Below, in pieces: positions 1 through 8,730 of a DNA stretch of 64,000 bases. Position 1 is the first letter of the stretch. The number at the start of each line of letters is the position of its first letter. The stretch is taken from NCBI RefSeq assembly GCF_902459745.1, contig NZ_CABPSJ010000001.1:186001-250000 (forward strand), in the 5' to 3' direction. The notes under the pieces are model-generated. The model did no database searches and had not been told where the DNA came from. It worked only from the letters and a program-made list of their open reading frames with translations. Source of the DNA: Pandoraea communis. GTDB lineage: Bacteria; Pseudomonadota; Gammaproteobacteria; Burkholderiales; Burkholderiaceae. The translations under genes were made by a program, and so were the position numbers.

Positions 1-355
1 CCGCATACACCACGTCGCAGTGCAGCAGCAGTGTCGTGCCGACGCCGACCGCGTTGCCCGACACGGCCGCGACGATCGGCTTGGTCGCCTGACTGATCGC
101 GCGCAGGAACTGGAACACCGGTGCATCGTCGTCCTTCGGCGGATGCTTCAGGAAATCCTCGAGATCGTTGCCCGCCGAAAAGGCCTCCGGCTGCCCCTGA
201 ATCAGGATCACGCGCAGCGAGGGGTCGGCCTCCGCTTCGGCAATACCCTCGGCGATGGCCTGATACATCTCGGCGGTAATCGCGTTCTTCTTGTGTACGC
301 GGTTGAAAGTCAGCACCTGCACGGCGCCCTGACGCTGCACCAATACGTCTTCCAT
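1..355 (-). CDS. Enoyl-CoA hydratase/isomerase family protein, 3' part outside window
   Basis: Crotonase-fold enzyme hydrating 2-enoyl-CoA in beta-oxidation. The visible N-terminal 118 residues begin at an ATG (355-353) and run off the left edge of the window. They show the crotonase oxyanion-hole segment AFSAGNDLEDF (around residues 58-68) and the second conserved block AVSGNAVGVGTTLLLHCDVVYA (around 97-118). It is the last gene seen of the minus-strand operon tetR-ACAD-HCDH/ECH-thiolase. A 186-nt gap containing a perfect hairpin separates it from the thiolase, so it may be partly uncoupled. Family assignment is firm; the exact substrate is not visible. Confidence 0.9.
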   Translation of the reverse strand, partial: MEDVLVQRQGAVQVLTFNRVHKKNAITAEMYQAIAEGIAEAEADPSLRVILIQGQPEAFSAGNDLEDFLKHPPKDDDAPVFQFLRAISQATKPIVAAVSGNAVGVGTTLLLHCDVVYA

Positions 356-488
356 CTCTTGTGTCTCCTCGGGTTTTCCGCGAATCCGGGGGCACCGGAT
401 CATCGCCCGCTGTAGATGACAACGCCGGGGGCGGCCCCGCATTCGCGAACCCGCACCCCGGCGCCCTGCACCGTCGCCGGCCAATCTA

Positions 489-510
489 CCGGACGTCTGT
501 CGACGTCCGG
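489..510. other. Perfect hairpin between thiolase and enoyl-CoA hydratase genes
   Basis: CCGGACGTC and GACGTCCGG form a 9-bp perfect stem around the loop TGTC, flanked by further GCCGGC palindromes. There is no T-run on either side, so it is not a canonical intrinsic terminator. It could be an mRNA-processing or attenuating hairpin inside the operon. Confidence 0.45.
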
Positions 511-541
511 CCGACGGCCGGCGCCGTCTGCGCTTACCTAT

Positions 542-1741
542 TTACATACGCTCCAGAATCCCCGCAGCGCCCATGCCGGTACCCACGCACATCGTCACCA
601 TGCCGTACTTCAGGTTGTGACGGCGCAGCGCGTGCACCACGGTTGCCGCACGAATCGCACCGGTCGCGCCCAGCGGGTGACCCAGCGCAATCGCGCCACC
701 CATCGGGTTGACCTTGCTGGTATCGAGATCCAGATCCTTGATGACGGCCAGAGCTTGCGCCGCGAACGCCTCGTTCAGTTCGATCCAGTCCATCTGGTCT
801 TGCGTGAGCCCTGCGGCACGCAGCGCGGCCGGGATGGCTTCCTTCGGACCGATGCCCATGATCTCCGGCGGCACACCGCGCACGGCGAACGAGACAAAAC
901 GGGCGAGCGGCGTGAGGTTGAACTGCTTGAGAATCTTCTCGCTCACGACGAGCAGCGCACCGGCACCGTCCGACGTCTGCGAGCTATTGCCGGCCGTGAC
1001 CGAGCCCTTGTTCGCGAACACCGGACGCAGCTTGCCCAGCCCTTCGATCGACGTATCCGGACGCGGACCTTCATCGAGCGAGAGCGTGCGCGTCTTGATG
1101 GACAATTCGCCCGTTGCCAGGTTCGGGAATCGTTCGACGATCTCGATCGGTGTGATCTCGTTGGTGAACTCACCGGCCTGTTGCGCCTTGATCGCCTTCT
1201 GATGCGAGGCCAGCGCGAAGGCGTCCTGCGCATCGCGCGTCACACCCCACTGCTGCGCTACCTTCTCGGCCGTCAGCCCCATGCCGTAGGCAATGCCCAC
1301 GTTCTCGTCGCGCTCGAAGATCGACGGCGAAAGCGACGGCGTGTTGCCCATCATCGGCACCATGCTCATGCTTTCCACGCCGCCGGCGAACATCGCGTCG
1401 GCTTCGCCCACACGGATGCGGTCGGCGGCCATGGCGAGCGCTGTCAGGCCCGAGGCGCAGAAGCGGTTGACGGTCACGCCGCCCACCGTGTTCGGCAGGC
1501 CCGAGAGCAGCGCGCCGATGCGTGCCACGTTCAGACCTTGCTGGGCTTCGGGAATGGCGCAGCCGATGATCGCGTCTTCGATCACCTTCGGATCGAGATC
1601 CGGCACCTGCGCGAGCGTGCTCTTGAGGATGGTCGCGAGCAGATCGTCGGGACGGGTGTTCTTGTAGCTGCCCTTGGGTGCCTTGCCGATCGGCGCACGC
1701 GTGGCGGCAACGATGTAGGCGTCTTGCAGTTGTTTGCTCAT
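542..1741 (-). CDS. Acetyl-CoA C-acyltransferase (thiolase)
   Basis: Degradative thiolase of 399 residues that cleaves 3-ketoacyl-CoA to acetyl-CoA and a shortened acyl-CoA. The nucleophilic cysteine is C95 in VNRFCASGL. The His motif GGAIALGHPLGATGA and the second active-site cysteine MCVGTGMGAAG lie near the C-terminus, so all catalytic elements are present. The start is the ATG giving MSKQLQDAYIV; an open frame continues upstream but into the next gene. It lies 17 nt after the multifunctional dehydrogenase/hydratase gene, which indicates translational coupling and a FadA-like role in the same beta-oxidation operon. Confidence 0.95.
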   Translation of the reverse strand: MSKQLQDAYIVAATRAPIGKAPKGSYKNTRPDDLLATILKSTLAQVPDLDPKVIEDAIIGCAIPEAQQGLNVARIGALLSGLPNTVGGVTVNRFCASGLTALAMAADRIRVGEADAMFAGGVESMSMVPMMGNTPSLSPSIFERDENVGIAYGMGLTAEKVAQQWGVTRDAQDAFALASHQKAIKAQQAGEFTNEITPIEIVERFPNLATGELSIKTRTLSLDEGPRPDTSIEGLGKLRPVFANKGSVTAGNSSQTSDGAGALLVVSEKILKQFNLTPLARFVSFAVRGVPPEIMGIGPKEAIPAALRAAGLTQDQMDWIELNEAFAAQALAVIKDLDLDTSKVNPMGGAIALGHPLGATGAIRAATVVHALRRHNLKYGMVTMCVGTGMGAAGILERM

Positions 1742-1758
1742 GTCAGTCTCCGATCGGC

Positions 1759-4203
1759 TTAGTTGCGCACCGGCTTGCCGGATTGCAGCATGCCCATGAT
1801 GCGTTCCTGGGTCTTCGACGTGCCCAGCAGTTCGATGAAGGCGCGACGCTCGAGCGTCAACAGCCATTCTTCGTTCACGAGGCTGCCGGCTTCCACGTCG
1901 CCGCCGCACACGGCTTCGGCAATGCGCGAGGCGATCAGGAAGTCGTGTGCCGAAATGAAGTTGCCGTCACGCATGTTCACGAGTTGCGCCTTGATCGTCG
2001 AGACACCCGAGCGGCCTGCCACCGGGATGCCGGCCGGCTTGAGCGGCGGACGATACCCGGCCACCGCCAGCGCGCGCGCCTCATTGCGGGCGACCGACAG
2101 CAGTTCGTGCACGTTGTAGACGATGGTGTCCGTCGGCTTCAGGTAGCCCATGTCGCGGGCATCGAGCGCCGAGCCCGAGACCTTCGCCATGGCCGCGTTG
2201 GTGAACGATTTCGTCACGAACTGGAGATACTGCACGCTGCTCGCGGCGTTCGCGGCGTCGGCCGCGCGAATCGCGGCTTCCTTCAGGCCGCCGCCGGCCG
2301 GCACGAGGCCCACGCCGACTTCCACGAGACCGATGTAGCTCTCGAGTGCCGCCACGCGCTTGGCGCTATGCAGCAGCAGTTCGCATCCGCCGCCCAGCGC
2401 AATGCCGGAGACCGCCGAGACGACCGGCACCTGCGCATATTTCACGCGCATCATGCCGTCCTGGAATTTCTTGATGAAGGGTTCGATCCCCTTCGCACCG
2501 CCCATCATGAAGGCCGGCATGGCGGCCGCCAGATCGGCACCGGCCGAGAACGGACCGCCCGGCGCGCCGAGTTGCAGCGACGTCGGCTGCCACACGACCA
2601 CGGCGCGATATTGCTGCTCGGCCAGATCGATGGCGCGGATCAGGCCGTCAATGACGTCCGGCCCGATGGTATTCATCTTCGACTTGAACGAGACGATGAG
2701 CACGTCGTCCTGACCAGGGGTCTCGTCGACCCACAGGCGCACGGCGTCGTTCTCTTCGATGGTCTTGCCGAACTTGCGCGGGTCGGCGCTGGCGTCGCCC
2801 ACGAGCGATGCCGGAAACACCTGACGCCGATACACCGGCAGCGTGCTGCGCGGCACGAAGGCGTCCTTGGCCGGCGCATACGAGCCGTCAGCGGTGTGCA
2901 CACCGCCCGCCTCGGCGACCTTGCCGCTCGTCACCCACTTGGGCAGCGGTGCACTCGACAGCGCGCGGCCTGCGTCGATGTCTTCCTGCACCCACTGCGC
3001 GATATCCTTCCACCCTGCGGCCTGCCAGTCCTCGAACGGACCGGTGCTCCAGCCGAAGCCCCAACGAATCGCGAAGTCCACTTCACGTGCGTTGTCGGCA
3101 ATCTGCTCAAGATACACGCCGATGTAGTGGAACACGTCGCGGAACACGGCCCACAGGAACTGGGCTTGCGGGTTGGTCGACTCGCGCAGCAGACGCAGAC
3201 GCTCGGCCGGGGCCTTCTTCAGAATGCGCACGACCATCTCGTCGGCCTTCTTGCCCGACTCGACGTACTCACCCGATTGCGGGTCGAGCACCTTGATGAC
3301 CTTGCCTTCCTTCTTGTAGAAACCGGCGCCCGTCTTCTGACCCAGTGCCCCCTTCTCCACGAGTGCCCTGAGCACGGGCGGCGTGGCGTACGTCGGGGCG
3401 AACGGGTCGTCCTTCAGGCCGTCCTGCATCGTCTTGATGACGTGCGCCATCGTGTCCAGACCGACCACATCGGCCGTGCGGAACGTGGCCGACTTGGCGC
3501 GGCCGAGCTTGCTGCCGGTCAGGTCGTCGACGACGTCGAACGGAATGCCATACTTCTGCGCTTCGGCGAACACCGCCAGAATCGAGAACACCCCCACGCG
3601 GTTGGCGATGAAGTTCGGCGTGTCCTTCGCGCGCACCACGCCCTTGCCGAGCGTGGACGTGAGGAACGTTTCGAGTTGATCGAGAATTACCGGCTCGGTG
3701 GTCGCGGTCGGAATCAACTCGACCAGATGCATATAGCGCGGCGGGTTGAAAAAGTGCACGCCGCAGAAGCGCGACTTCAGGTCGGCGTCGAAGCCCTCGG
3801 AGAGTTCGGTGATCGACAGGCCCGACGTGTTCGACGCGAAGATCGCATGCTTGGCCAGATGCGGCGAGACCTTCTTGTACAGGTCGTGCTTCCAGTCCAT
3901 GCGCTCGGCGATCGCTTCGATCACGACGTCGCAGCCGGCGAGCTTCTCGAGGTCGTCCTCGTAGTTCGCCGTTTCGATGTATTGCGCGTCGGCCTTGTCG
4001 GCAAACGGCGCGGGGCTCAGCTTCTTCAGACCGTCGATGGCGCGCGTGACAATGCCGTTCTTCGGGCCTTCCTTGGCCGGCAGATCGAACAGGACAACGG
4101 GCACTTTCGCGTTGACGAGGTGCGCGGCGATCTGCGCGCCCATCACGCCGGCGCCGAGCACGGCGACCTTGCGTACGATCAGGGGTTTGTTGGTTTGACT
4201 CAC
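1759..4203 (-). CDS. 3-hydroxyacyl-CoA dehydrogenase / enoyl-CoA hydratase fusion
   Basis: Bifunctional beta-oxidation enzyme of 814 residues. The N-terminal half is the NAD-binding 3-hydroxyacyl-CoA dehydrogenase (VAVLGAGVMGAQIA near residue 13, HFFNPPRYMHLVELI and DTPNFIANRVG further on). The crotonase domain is C-terminal (FSAGADL near residue 535, SGIALGGGCELLLHS after it). This order is the reverse of E. coli FadB but is common in Burkholderiales and Pseudomonas. The start is a GTG preceded by GGAGGA at 7 nt spacing; an open frame running much further upstream overlaps the acyl-CoA dehydrogenase and is not used. It is 17 nt from both neighbours. Confidence 0.94.
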   Translation of the reverse strand: MSQTNKPLIVRKVAVLGAGVMGAQIAAHLVNAKVPVVLFDLPAKEGPKNGIVTRAIDGLKKLSPAPFADKADAQYIETANYEDDLEKLAGCDVVIEAIAERMDWKHDLYKKVSPHLAKHAIFASNTSGLSITELSEGFDADLKSRFCGVHFFNPPRYMHLVELIPTATTEPVILDQLETFLTSTLGKGVVRAKDTPNFIANRVGVFSILAVFAEAQKYGIPFDVVDDLTGSKLGRAKSATFRTADVVGLDTMAHVIKTMQDGLKDDPFAPTYATPPVLRALVEKGALGQKTGAGFYKKEGKVIKVLDPQSGEYVESGKKADEMVVRILKKAPAERLRLLRESTNPQAQFLWAVFRDVFHYIGVYLEQIADNAREVDFAIRWGFGWSTGPFEDWQAAGWKDIAQWVQEDIDAGRALSSAPLPKWVTSGKVAEAGGVHTADGSYAPAKDAFVPRSTLPVYRRQVFPASLVGDASADPRKFGKTIEENDAVRLWVDETPGQDDVLIVSFKSKMNTIGPDVIDGLIRAIDLAEQQYRAVVVWQPTSLQLGAPGGPFSAGADLAAAMPAFMMGGAKGIEPFIKKFQDGMMRVKYAQVPVVSAVSGIALGGGCELLLHSAKRVAALESYIGLVEVGVGLVPAGGGLKEAAIRAADAANAASSVQYLQFVTKSFTNAAMAKVSGSALDARDMGYLKPTDTIVYNVHELLSVARNEARALAVAGYRPPLKPAGIPVAGRSGVSTIKAQLVNMRDGNFISAHDFLIASRIAEAVCGGDVEAGSLVNEEWLLTLERRAFIELLGTSKTQERIMGMLQSGKPVRN

Positions 4204-4220
4204 GGTAATCTCCTCCGCTC

Positions 4221-6008
4221 TCAGAACAGGTCGACGTCGACTTCCATTTGCGTCTTCGCGCCAGCGCGAGCTACGCGGATGTGATACGCGGTCTCCGGCA
4301 GCAGCTTGGCGAAGTAGAACCGCGCGGTGGCGAGCTTCGACTCGTAGAACTTGTCGCCGCTGCCTTGCTTGTCGAGCGCGATACGTGCCATGCGCGCCCA
4401 GAAGTAGGCGAACACGAGATGACCGACCACGCGTTGATACGGCACGGCTGCCGCACCGACTTCGTCCGGGTTGGCCATCGCCTTCATGCCGATTTCCATC
4501 GTCAGCTTCTGGACCTTGTCGCCGATGTCCGCGAGCGGGTTGACGAACTCCTGCATCTCTTCCTTCACGCCTTCGGCTTCCACGAAGTCCTGCACGAGCT
4601 TGCCGAACTTCTTGAGCTTCGCGCCCATGTCGCCAAGCACCTTGCGGCCCAGCAAATCGAGCGCCTGAATCGAGTTGGTGCCTTCGTAGATCATGTTGAT
4701 ACGCGCGTCGCGCACGTACTGTTCCATGCCCCACTCGGCGATATAGCCGTGGCCGCCGTAGATCTGCAACGCATGGTTCGTGCACTCGAACGCGTTGTCG
4801 GTCAGGAACGCCTTGATGATGGGCGTGAGCAGCGCGACCAGATCGGCGGCCTCGCGACGCTCGGCTTCGTCGCCGTGCGACAGTTCCTTGTCGATGTGCA
4901 GCGCGGTCCAGTACGAGAACGCGCGGCCACCTTCCACATAGGCCTTCTGCGTGAGGAGCATGCGGCGCACGTCCGGATGCACGATGATCGGATCGGCCGG
5001 CTTGTCCGGTGCCTTCGGGCCGGTGAGCGAGCGCATCTGGATGCGTTCCTTCGCATACGCCAGCGAGTTCTGATAAGCGACTTCCGTCAGCCCCAGACCC
5101 TGCATGCCAACGCCCTGACGCGCAGCGTTCATCATCACGAACATGGCGTTCAGGCCCTTGTTCGGCTCGCCGACGAGCCAGCCACGGGCGCCATCGAGGT
5201 TCATCACGCAGGTGGCGTTGCCGTGAATGCCCATCTTGTGCTCGATGGAGCCGCACTTGATACCGTTGCGCTCGCCCGGTGCGCCATTCGCGTCGGGGAT
5301 GAACTTCGGCACGACGAACAGCGAAATGCCCTTCGTTCCCGGCGGCGCATCCGGCAGACGTGCCAGCACAAGGTGAATGATGTTGGCGGCCATGTCATGC
5401 TCGCCGGCAGAGATGAAGATCTTCGTGCCGGAAATGGCATACGAGCCGTCGCCGTTGGGCTCGGCCTTCGTGCGCAGCATGCCCAGATCGGTGCCGCAGT
5501 GCGGCTCGGTCAGGCACATCGTGCCGGTCCACTCACCGGAGACGATCTTGGGCAGATAGGTGGCTTGCTGTTCGGGAGTGCCATGGGCGTGCAGGCACTC
5601 GTAGGCGCCATGCGACAGGCCGGGATACATCGTCCACGCCTGGTTGGCCGAGTTGAGCATTTCATACAGGGCATTGTTGATGACCTGCGGCAGGCCTTGC
5701 CCGCCAAACTCGGGATCGCACGCCAGTGCCGGCCAGCCGGCATCGATGTATTGGCGATAGGCCTGCTTGAAACCGGTGGGCGTGGTGACGACACCGTCGC
5801 CCGCGTACTTGCAGCCCTCGCGATCGCCCACTTGATTCAGCGGGAAGACCACTTCGCTACAGAACTTGCCGGCTTCTTCCAGCACCTGATTGATGGTGTC
5901 GGCATCGATGTCCGCGTGCTTCGGCAATGCCTTCAATTCGTTTTCCACGCCCAGCAGTTCGTGCATGACGAATTGCATGTCGCGCAGGGGCGCGTTGTAC
6001 TGTCCCAT
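4221..6008 (-). CDS. Acyl-CoA dehydrogenase, long C-terminally extended type
   Basis: FAD-dependent acyl-CoA dehydrogenase of 595 residues, the first oxidative step of beta-oxidation. It shows the MCLTEPHCGTDLG flavin-contact region (near residue 164) and the YGGHGYIAEWGMEQYVRDARI and IYEGTNSIQALDLLGRK block carrying the catalytic glutamate. At about 200 residues longer than classical dehydrogenases, it belongs to the group with an extra C-terminal domain. The ATG is preceded by GGAG at 6 nt. It follows the TetR gene by 48 nt and precedes the fusion enzyme by 17 nt, so it is the first structural gene of the operon. Confidence 0.94.
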   Translation of the reverse strand: MGQYNAPLRDMQFVMHELLGVENELKALPKHADIDADTINQVLEEAGKFCSEVVFPLNQVGDREGCKYAGDGVVTTPTGFKQAYRQYIDAGWPALACDPEFGGQGLPQVINNALYEMLNSANQAWTMYPGLSHGAYECLHAHGTPEQQATYLPKIVSGEWTGTMCLTEPHCGTDLGMLRTKAEPNGDGSYAISGTKIFISAGEHDMAANIIHLVLARLPDAPPGTKGISLFVVPKFIPDANGAPGERNGIKCGSIEHKMGIHGNATCVMNLDGARGWLVGEPNKGLNAMFVMMNAARQGVGMQGLGLTEVAYQNSLAYAKERIQMRSLTGPKAPDKPADPIIVHPDVRRMLLTQKAYVEGGRAFSYWTALHIDKELSHGDEAERREAADLVALLTPIIKAFLTDNAFECTNHALQIYGGHGYIAEWGMEQYVRDARINMIYEGTNSIQALDLLGRKVLGDMGAKLKKFGKLVQDFVEAEGVKEEMQEFVNPLADIGDKVQKLTMEIGMKAMANPDEVGAAAVPYQRVVGHLVFAYFWARMARIALDKQGSGDKFYESKLATARFYFAKLLPETAYHIRVARAGAKTQMEVDVDLF

Positions 6009-6056
6009 GACCTACTCCTCCGAACAAATCGAATTGAATCGCGGACGGCTCGCGCC

Positions 6057-6650
6057 TCACCCGCGCTGATATGACGAAATCAGTTTTTCCAGTGCCACCC
6101 GGGTCATGTCGACGGCGCCGGGCTCCCGAAGGAAACGCGCGTCGTGATGCAGGCCGAGTGTCAGGCTGTACATTTCAAAAAGCATCAGGCGCGGATCGGT
6201 GTCCGCACGCAGATGTCCCTCCTCCTTCGCTTGCGTGATAGCGCGCAGCAGGGCAGATCGCCACAACCGCACGCTCTTCACCAAGGCTTCTCGCACCGGG
6301 CTGGCCGCGCGATCGTCGTACTCGACGGCACCGCTGATATAAATGCAGCCCGTCGTCACTTCCCGAATGCGCTTGTCTATCCAGCGATCCATGAGCACTC
6401 TGAGTCGCGGCAGGCCGCGCGGCGCTTCCATGCTGGGAGCGAACACCTCTTCCTCGAAGCGCCTGTGGTATTCCATCAGCACTTCGATCTGCAAGTCTTC
6501 GCGTGAACCGAAGTGCGCGAAGACGCCGCTCTTGCTCATTTGCATACGATCGGCCAGCAAGCCGATCGTCAGTCCCTCGAGTCCGTCCCGCCCCGCCAGC
6601 TCCAGCGCGGCATTCAGGATTGCGGCACGTGTCTGTTCACCCTTTCGCAT
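6057..6650 (-). CDS. TetR/AcrR family regulator of the beta-oxidation operon
   Basis: DNA-binding repressor of 197 residues. The N-terminal helix-turn-helix covers about residues 9-55 (TRAAILNAALELAGRDGLEG, then MQMSKSGVFAHFGSREDL). The C-terminal half is the ligand and dimer domain with a TetR_C-like segment. It is the promoter-proximal gene of the fatty-acid operon and very likely represses its own operon until an acyl-CoA ligand binds, as in the FadR/PsrA-type TetR regulators (family knowledge; the ligand is inferred). The ATG has only a weak ribosome-binding site. Confidence 0.9.
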   Translation of the reverse strand: MRKGEQTRAAILNAALELAGRDGLEGLTIGLLADRMQMSKSGVFAHFGSREDLQIEVLMEYHRRFEEEVFAPSMEAPRGLPRLRVLMDRWIDKRIREVTTGCIYISGAVEYDDRAASPVREALVKSVRLWRSALLRAITQAKEEGHLRADTDPRLMLFEMYSLTLGLHHDARFLREPGAVDMTRVALEKLISSYQRG

Positions 6651-6713
6651 GTGTATGGCATCGCTATCGTTATCCGTTCCCCGATGCTAACCAAAAAATC
6701 GAACGGCCGTCCT

Positions 6714-6742
6714 ATTATTGGGGGACGCTCATGGGCGAACAA
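6714..6742 (-). promoter_or_regulatory. Candidate sigma70 promoter of the tetR-beta-oxidation operon
   Basis: On the minus strand, TTGTTC (6742-6737) and AATAAT (6719-6714) are separated by exactly 17 nt, about 65-90 nt upstream of the TetR start codon. Both boxes match the consensus reasonably. This is inferred from sequence only. Confidence 0.45.
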
Positions 6743-6749
6743 GGAATTT

Positions 6750-6769
6750 ATTAGATCGGAATACCTAAT
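6750..6769. promoter_or_regulatory. Candidate TetR operator (inverted repeat)
   Basis: ATTAG-N10-CTAAT, a 20-bp imperfect dyad just upstream of the candidate -35 box. A second small palindrome, ACGGCCGT, lies at 6703-6710 downstream of the -10 box. Either could be the autoregulatory operator. Confidence 0.3.
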
Positions 6770-6873
6770 CGGTTTCGTTGCCGGGAGGGGCTTCGGCCTT
6801 GACTGCACAAGGGCCGGCAGGCATGGCAGGCAGGCGGAAAGCCGCCGGCTGCGGGTTGGTCGTCAGTCGTGGG

Positions 6874-8031
6874 TCAGTCGTACCTGCCGCGCGTGAGAAC
6901 CTTCATCACGAGACGGTAGAGGCGGTAGGCCGCCCATTGGCGCAAGCGCCGCCAGCGGGAGCGGCCGCCATAGCGGTGGGGGTCGATGAGACGCGCCTCG
7001 GCGAAGGCCTGGCGGATATGGTCGCGCAGCTCGATGACCACCGGGTCGTCGAGCACGACCACATTGGCTTCGTGATTCACGAACAGGGACAAGGCGTCCA
7101 GATTCGACGAGCCGACCGTTGCCCAGACATCGTCGACCACGGCCACCTTGCCATGCAGTTGGCGCATGTCGTACTCGCCGATGCGAACGCCGGCGTCGAG
7201 CAACTTGGCGTAAAGCCATGGCACCGCCGTGTCGAGCAGACGGAACTCCTTGCGACCAATCAGCAGATGCACCGCCACACCTCGCCTGGCCGCCTGTGTC
7301 AGTGCGCGCCGCAGCCGCCGGCCGGGCACGAAGTAGGGATTCGCAAGCCAGACTTCATGACGAGCGTGCCCCAGTGCCATCAGATAGGCCCTTTCGACCG
7401 CGCGGCGATTGTGCAGATTGTCACGCGCTACGAAGGCGGCCTGACCGGCATACGGCGCATGCAGTCGTCCGCGTTGCCCGCGGCGCCGGTGACGAAACGG
7501 CGTGCCCAGATACCCTGGGGCGAGACGCTGCCACTGAATATGAAATGCAATGGCGATCTCGGCAACGATGGGTCCCCGGCATTGCACGGCGAAGTCCCAA
7601 CGCGGATCGCTCATGCGTGTGCCGCCCCCGCCGTTGAAGTCGTCGATGATGTTGATGCCACCGACGAAAGCCACCTCGTGATCGATGATGGCGAGTTTGC
7701 GGTGCGTACGCGAGAAACCGAACTTGCCGAACAGACGCGGATTGTAGATGCGATGCGCCATCCCGCTCTCACGCCAGTCGGCGAATAATGCCAGGCGCTG
7801 GCTGGTACCGAGGCCATCGGTGATAACGCGCACCTCGACCCCACGTTGTGCCGCCCGTTGCAGTGCAGCCGAGACGTTCGCCCCGGCCTCGTCCGCCTCG
7901 AAGATGTAAGTCTCGAGGGCGACTTCGCGAGTGGCGCCGTCGATCGCCGCGACAAGCGCCGTGAAGTAGTTCTGGCCGAGGTAGAGCAGCGTCAGATCAT
8001 TGTTGTGAGAGAACGGAAGATACTTGCTCAT
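6874..8031 (-). CDS. clsB: Cardiolipin synthase ClsB-type, phospholipase D family
   Basis: Membrane-associated phosphatidyltransferase of 385 residues. Two HKD motifs mark the phospholipase D superfamily: HRKLAIIDHEVAFVGG (about residues 112-127) and LHGKVAVVDDVWATVGSSN (about 295-313). Length and the absence of two N-terminal membrane segments fit ClsB/YbhO rather than ClsA. The C-terminus is strongly basic (RGGRSRWRRLRQ region), consistent with peripheral membrane contact. It lies 18 nt downstream of nudB. The substrate split (phosphatidylglycerol with phosphatidylglycerol or phosphatidylethanolamine) cannot be read from sequence. Confidence 0.85.
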   Translation of the reverse strand: MSKYLPFSHNNDLTLLYLGQNYFTALVAAIDGATREVALETYIFEADEAGANVSAALQRAAQRGVEVRVITDGLGTSQRLALFADWRESGMAHRIYNPRLFGKFGFSRTHRKLAIIDHEVAFVGGINIIDDFNGGGGTRMSDPRWDFAVQCRGPIVAEIAIAFHIQWQRLAPGYLGTPFRHRRRGQRGRLHAPYAGQAAFVARDNLHNRRAVERAYLMALGHARHEVWLANPYFVPGRRLRRALTQAARRGVAVHLLIGRKEFRLLDTAVPWLYAKLLDAGVRIGEYDMRQLHGKVAVVDDVWATVGSSNLDALSLFVNHEANVVVLDDPVVIELRDHIRQAFAEARLIDPHRYGGRSRWRRLRQWAAYRLYRLVMKVLTRGRYD

Positions 8032-8049
8032 CGGTGCGCGACGCTGCGG

Positions 8050-8514
8050 CTAGCGCACGCGCAACGGCAACTGCCGGATGGCATCGCCGTTCGAGGGTGA
8101 AAAACAGCGTGCGGCAGCCTCTTCCCATGGCAACCAGGCGTAGGCGACGTGCTCGCGCGGCGCGAGCGTCACGGCCGTGTTCTCCGGCACGCACAAACCG
8201 AACCAGTGCTCGGTGTTGCGCGTGACACCCGGCGCGTAGCGATGCGCCCAGCGCGGATAGATGTTGTACTGAATCTCGTGCTGCCAGTCGGTCAGGGCAG
8301 TCGTGGGTACTGTCGTCCCGTCTGCCACGCGGATGCCGGTCTCTTCGAACACCTCGCGCGCAGCCGTCTCGACCAGCGGCTCATCAAGCCGATCCTTGCT
8401 GCCGGTGACGGACTGCCAGAAATTTTCGGCGTCGGCACGCTCGATGAGCAGGACGTCGAGCGCCGGCGTATAAATCACGACAAGCACGGATTCGGGAATC
8501 TTGAAGGGCTTCAT
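8050..8514 (-). CDS. nudB: Dihydroneopterin triphosphate diphosphatase (NUDIX)
   Basis: Folate-pathway NUDIX hydrolase of 154 residues that converts dihydroneopterin triphosphate to the monophosphate. The Nudix box is GSKDRLDEPLVETAAREVFEETGI (about residues 38-61). The start MKPFKIPESVLVVIY matches the E. coli NudB N-terminus, so this ATG is preferred over upstream in-frame starts. It sits directly downstream of aspS, the conserved beta- and gammaproteobacterial position for nudB, though the aspS terminator lies between them. Confidence 0.88.
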   Translation of the reverse strand: MKPFKIPESVLVVIYTPALDVLLIERADAENFWQSVTGSKDRLDEPLVETAAREVFEETGIRVADGTTVPTTALTDWQHEIQYNIYPRWAHRYAPGVTRNTEHWFGLCVPENTAVTLAPREHVAYAWLPWEEAAARCFSPSNGDAIRQLPLRVR

Positions 8515-8664
8515 GCAGGCGGCGGTAGCGTGAAATCGACTCATGAACGACGGAAAACCAGCGACGGAAGACCGGCTTGAGCGCCTCATTGTAATGGGCA
8601 ATGGCACTGTCTCGCTGCTGCAATGCCGCGTATTAGTCCGAAATAGGCCGCTGCACGGCGTAAG

Positions 8665-8698
8665 ACAAAAACCCCCTCGCCTTTCGGTCGAGGGGGTT
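8665..8698 (-). terminator. Intrinsic terminator of aspS
   Basis: Minus-strand hairpin CCCCCTCG / CGAGGGGG (stem 8672-8679 with 8689-8696) followed by TTTTT, 33 nt after the aspS stop codon. It is a textbook rho-independent terminator. Confidence 0.9.
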
Positions 8699-8730
8699 CG
8701 AGTTCAGCACACCGGCGTTTGCCGGTGCCG

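Noticed and set aside
6827-6850. GC-rich hairpin after the cardiolipin synthase gene
   Set aside because: Short stem with a mismatch and no T-run on the minus strand; too weak to call a terminator.
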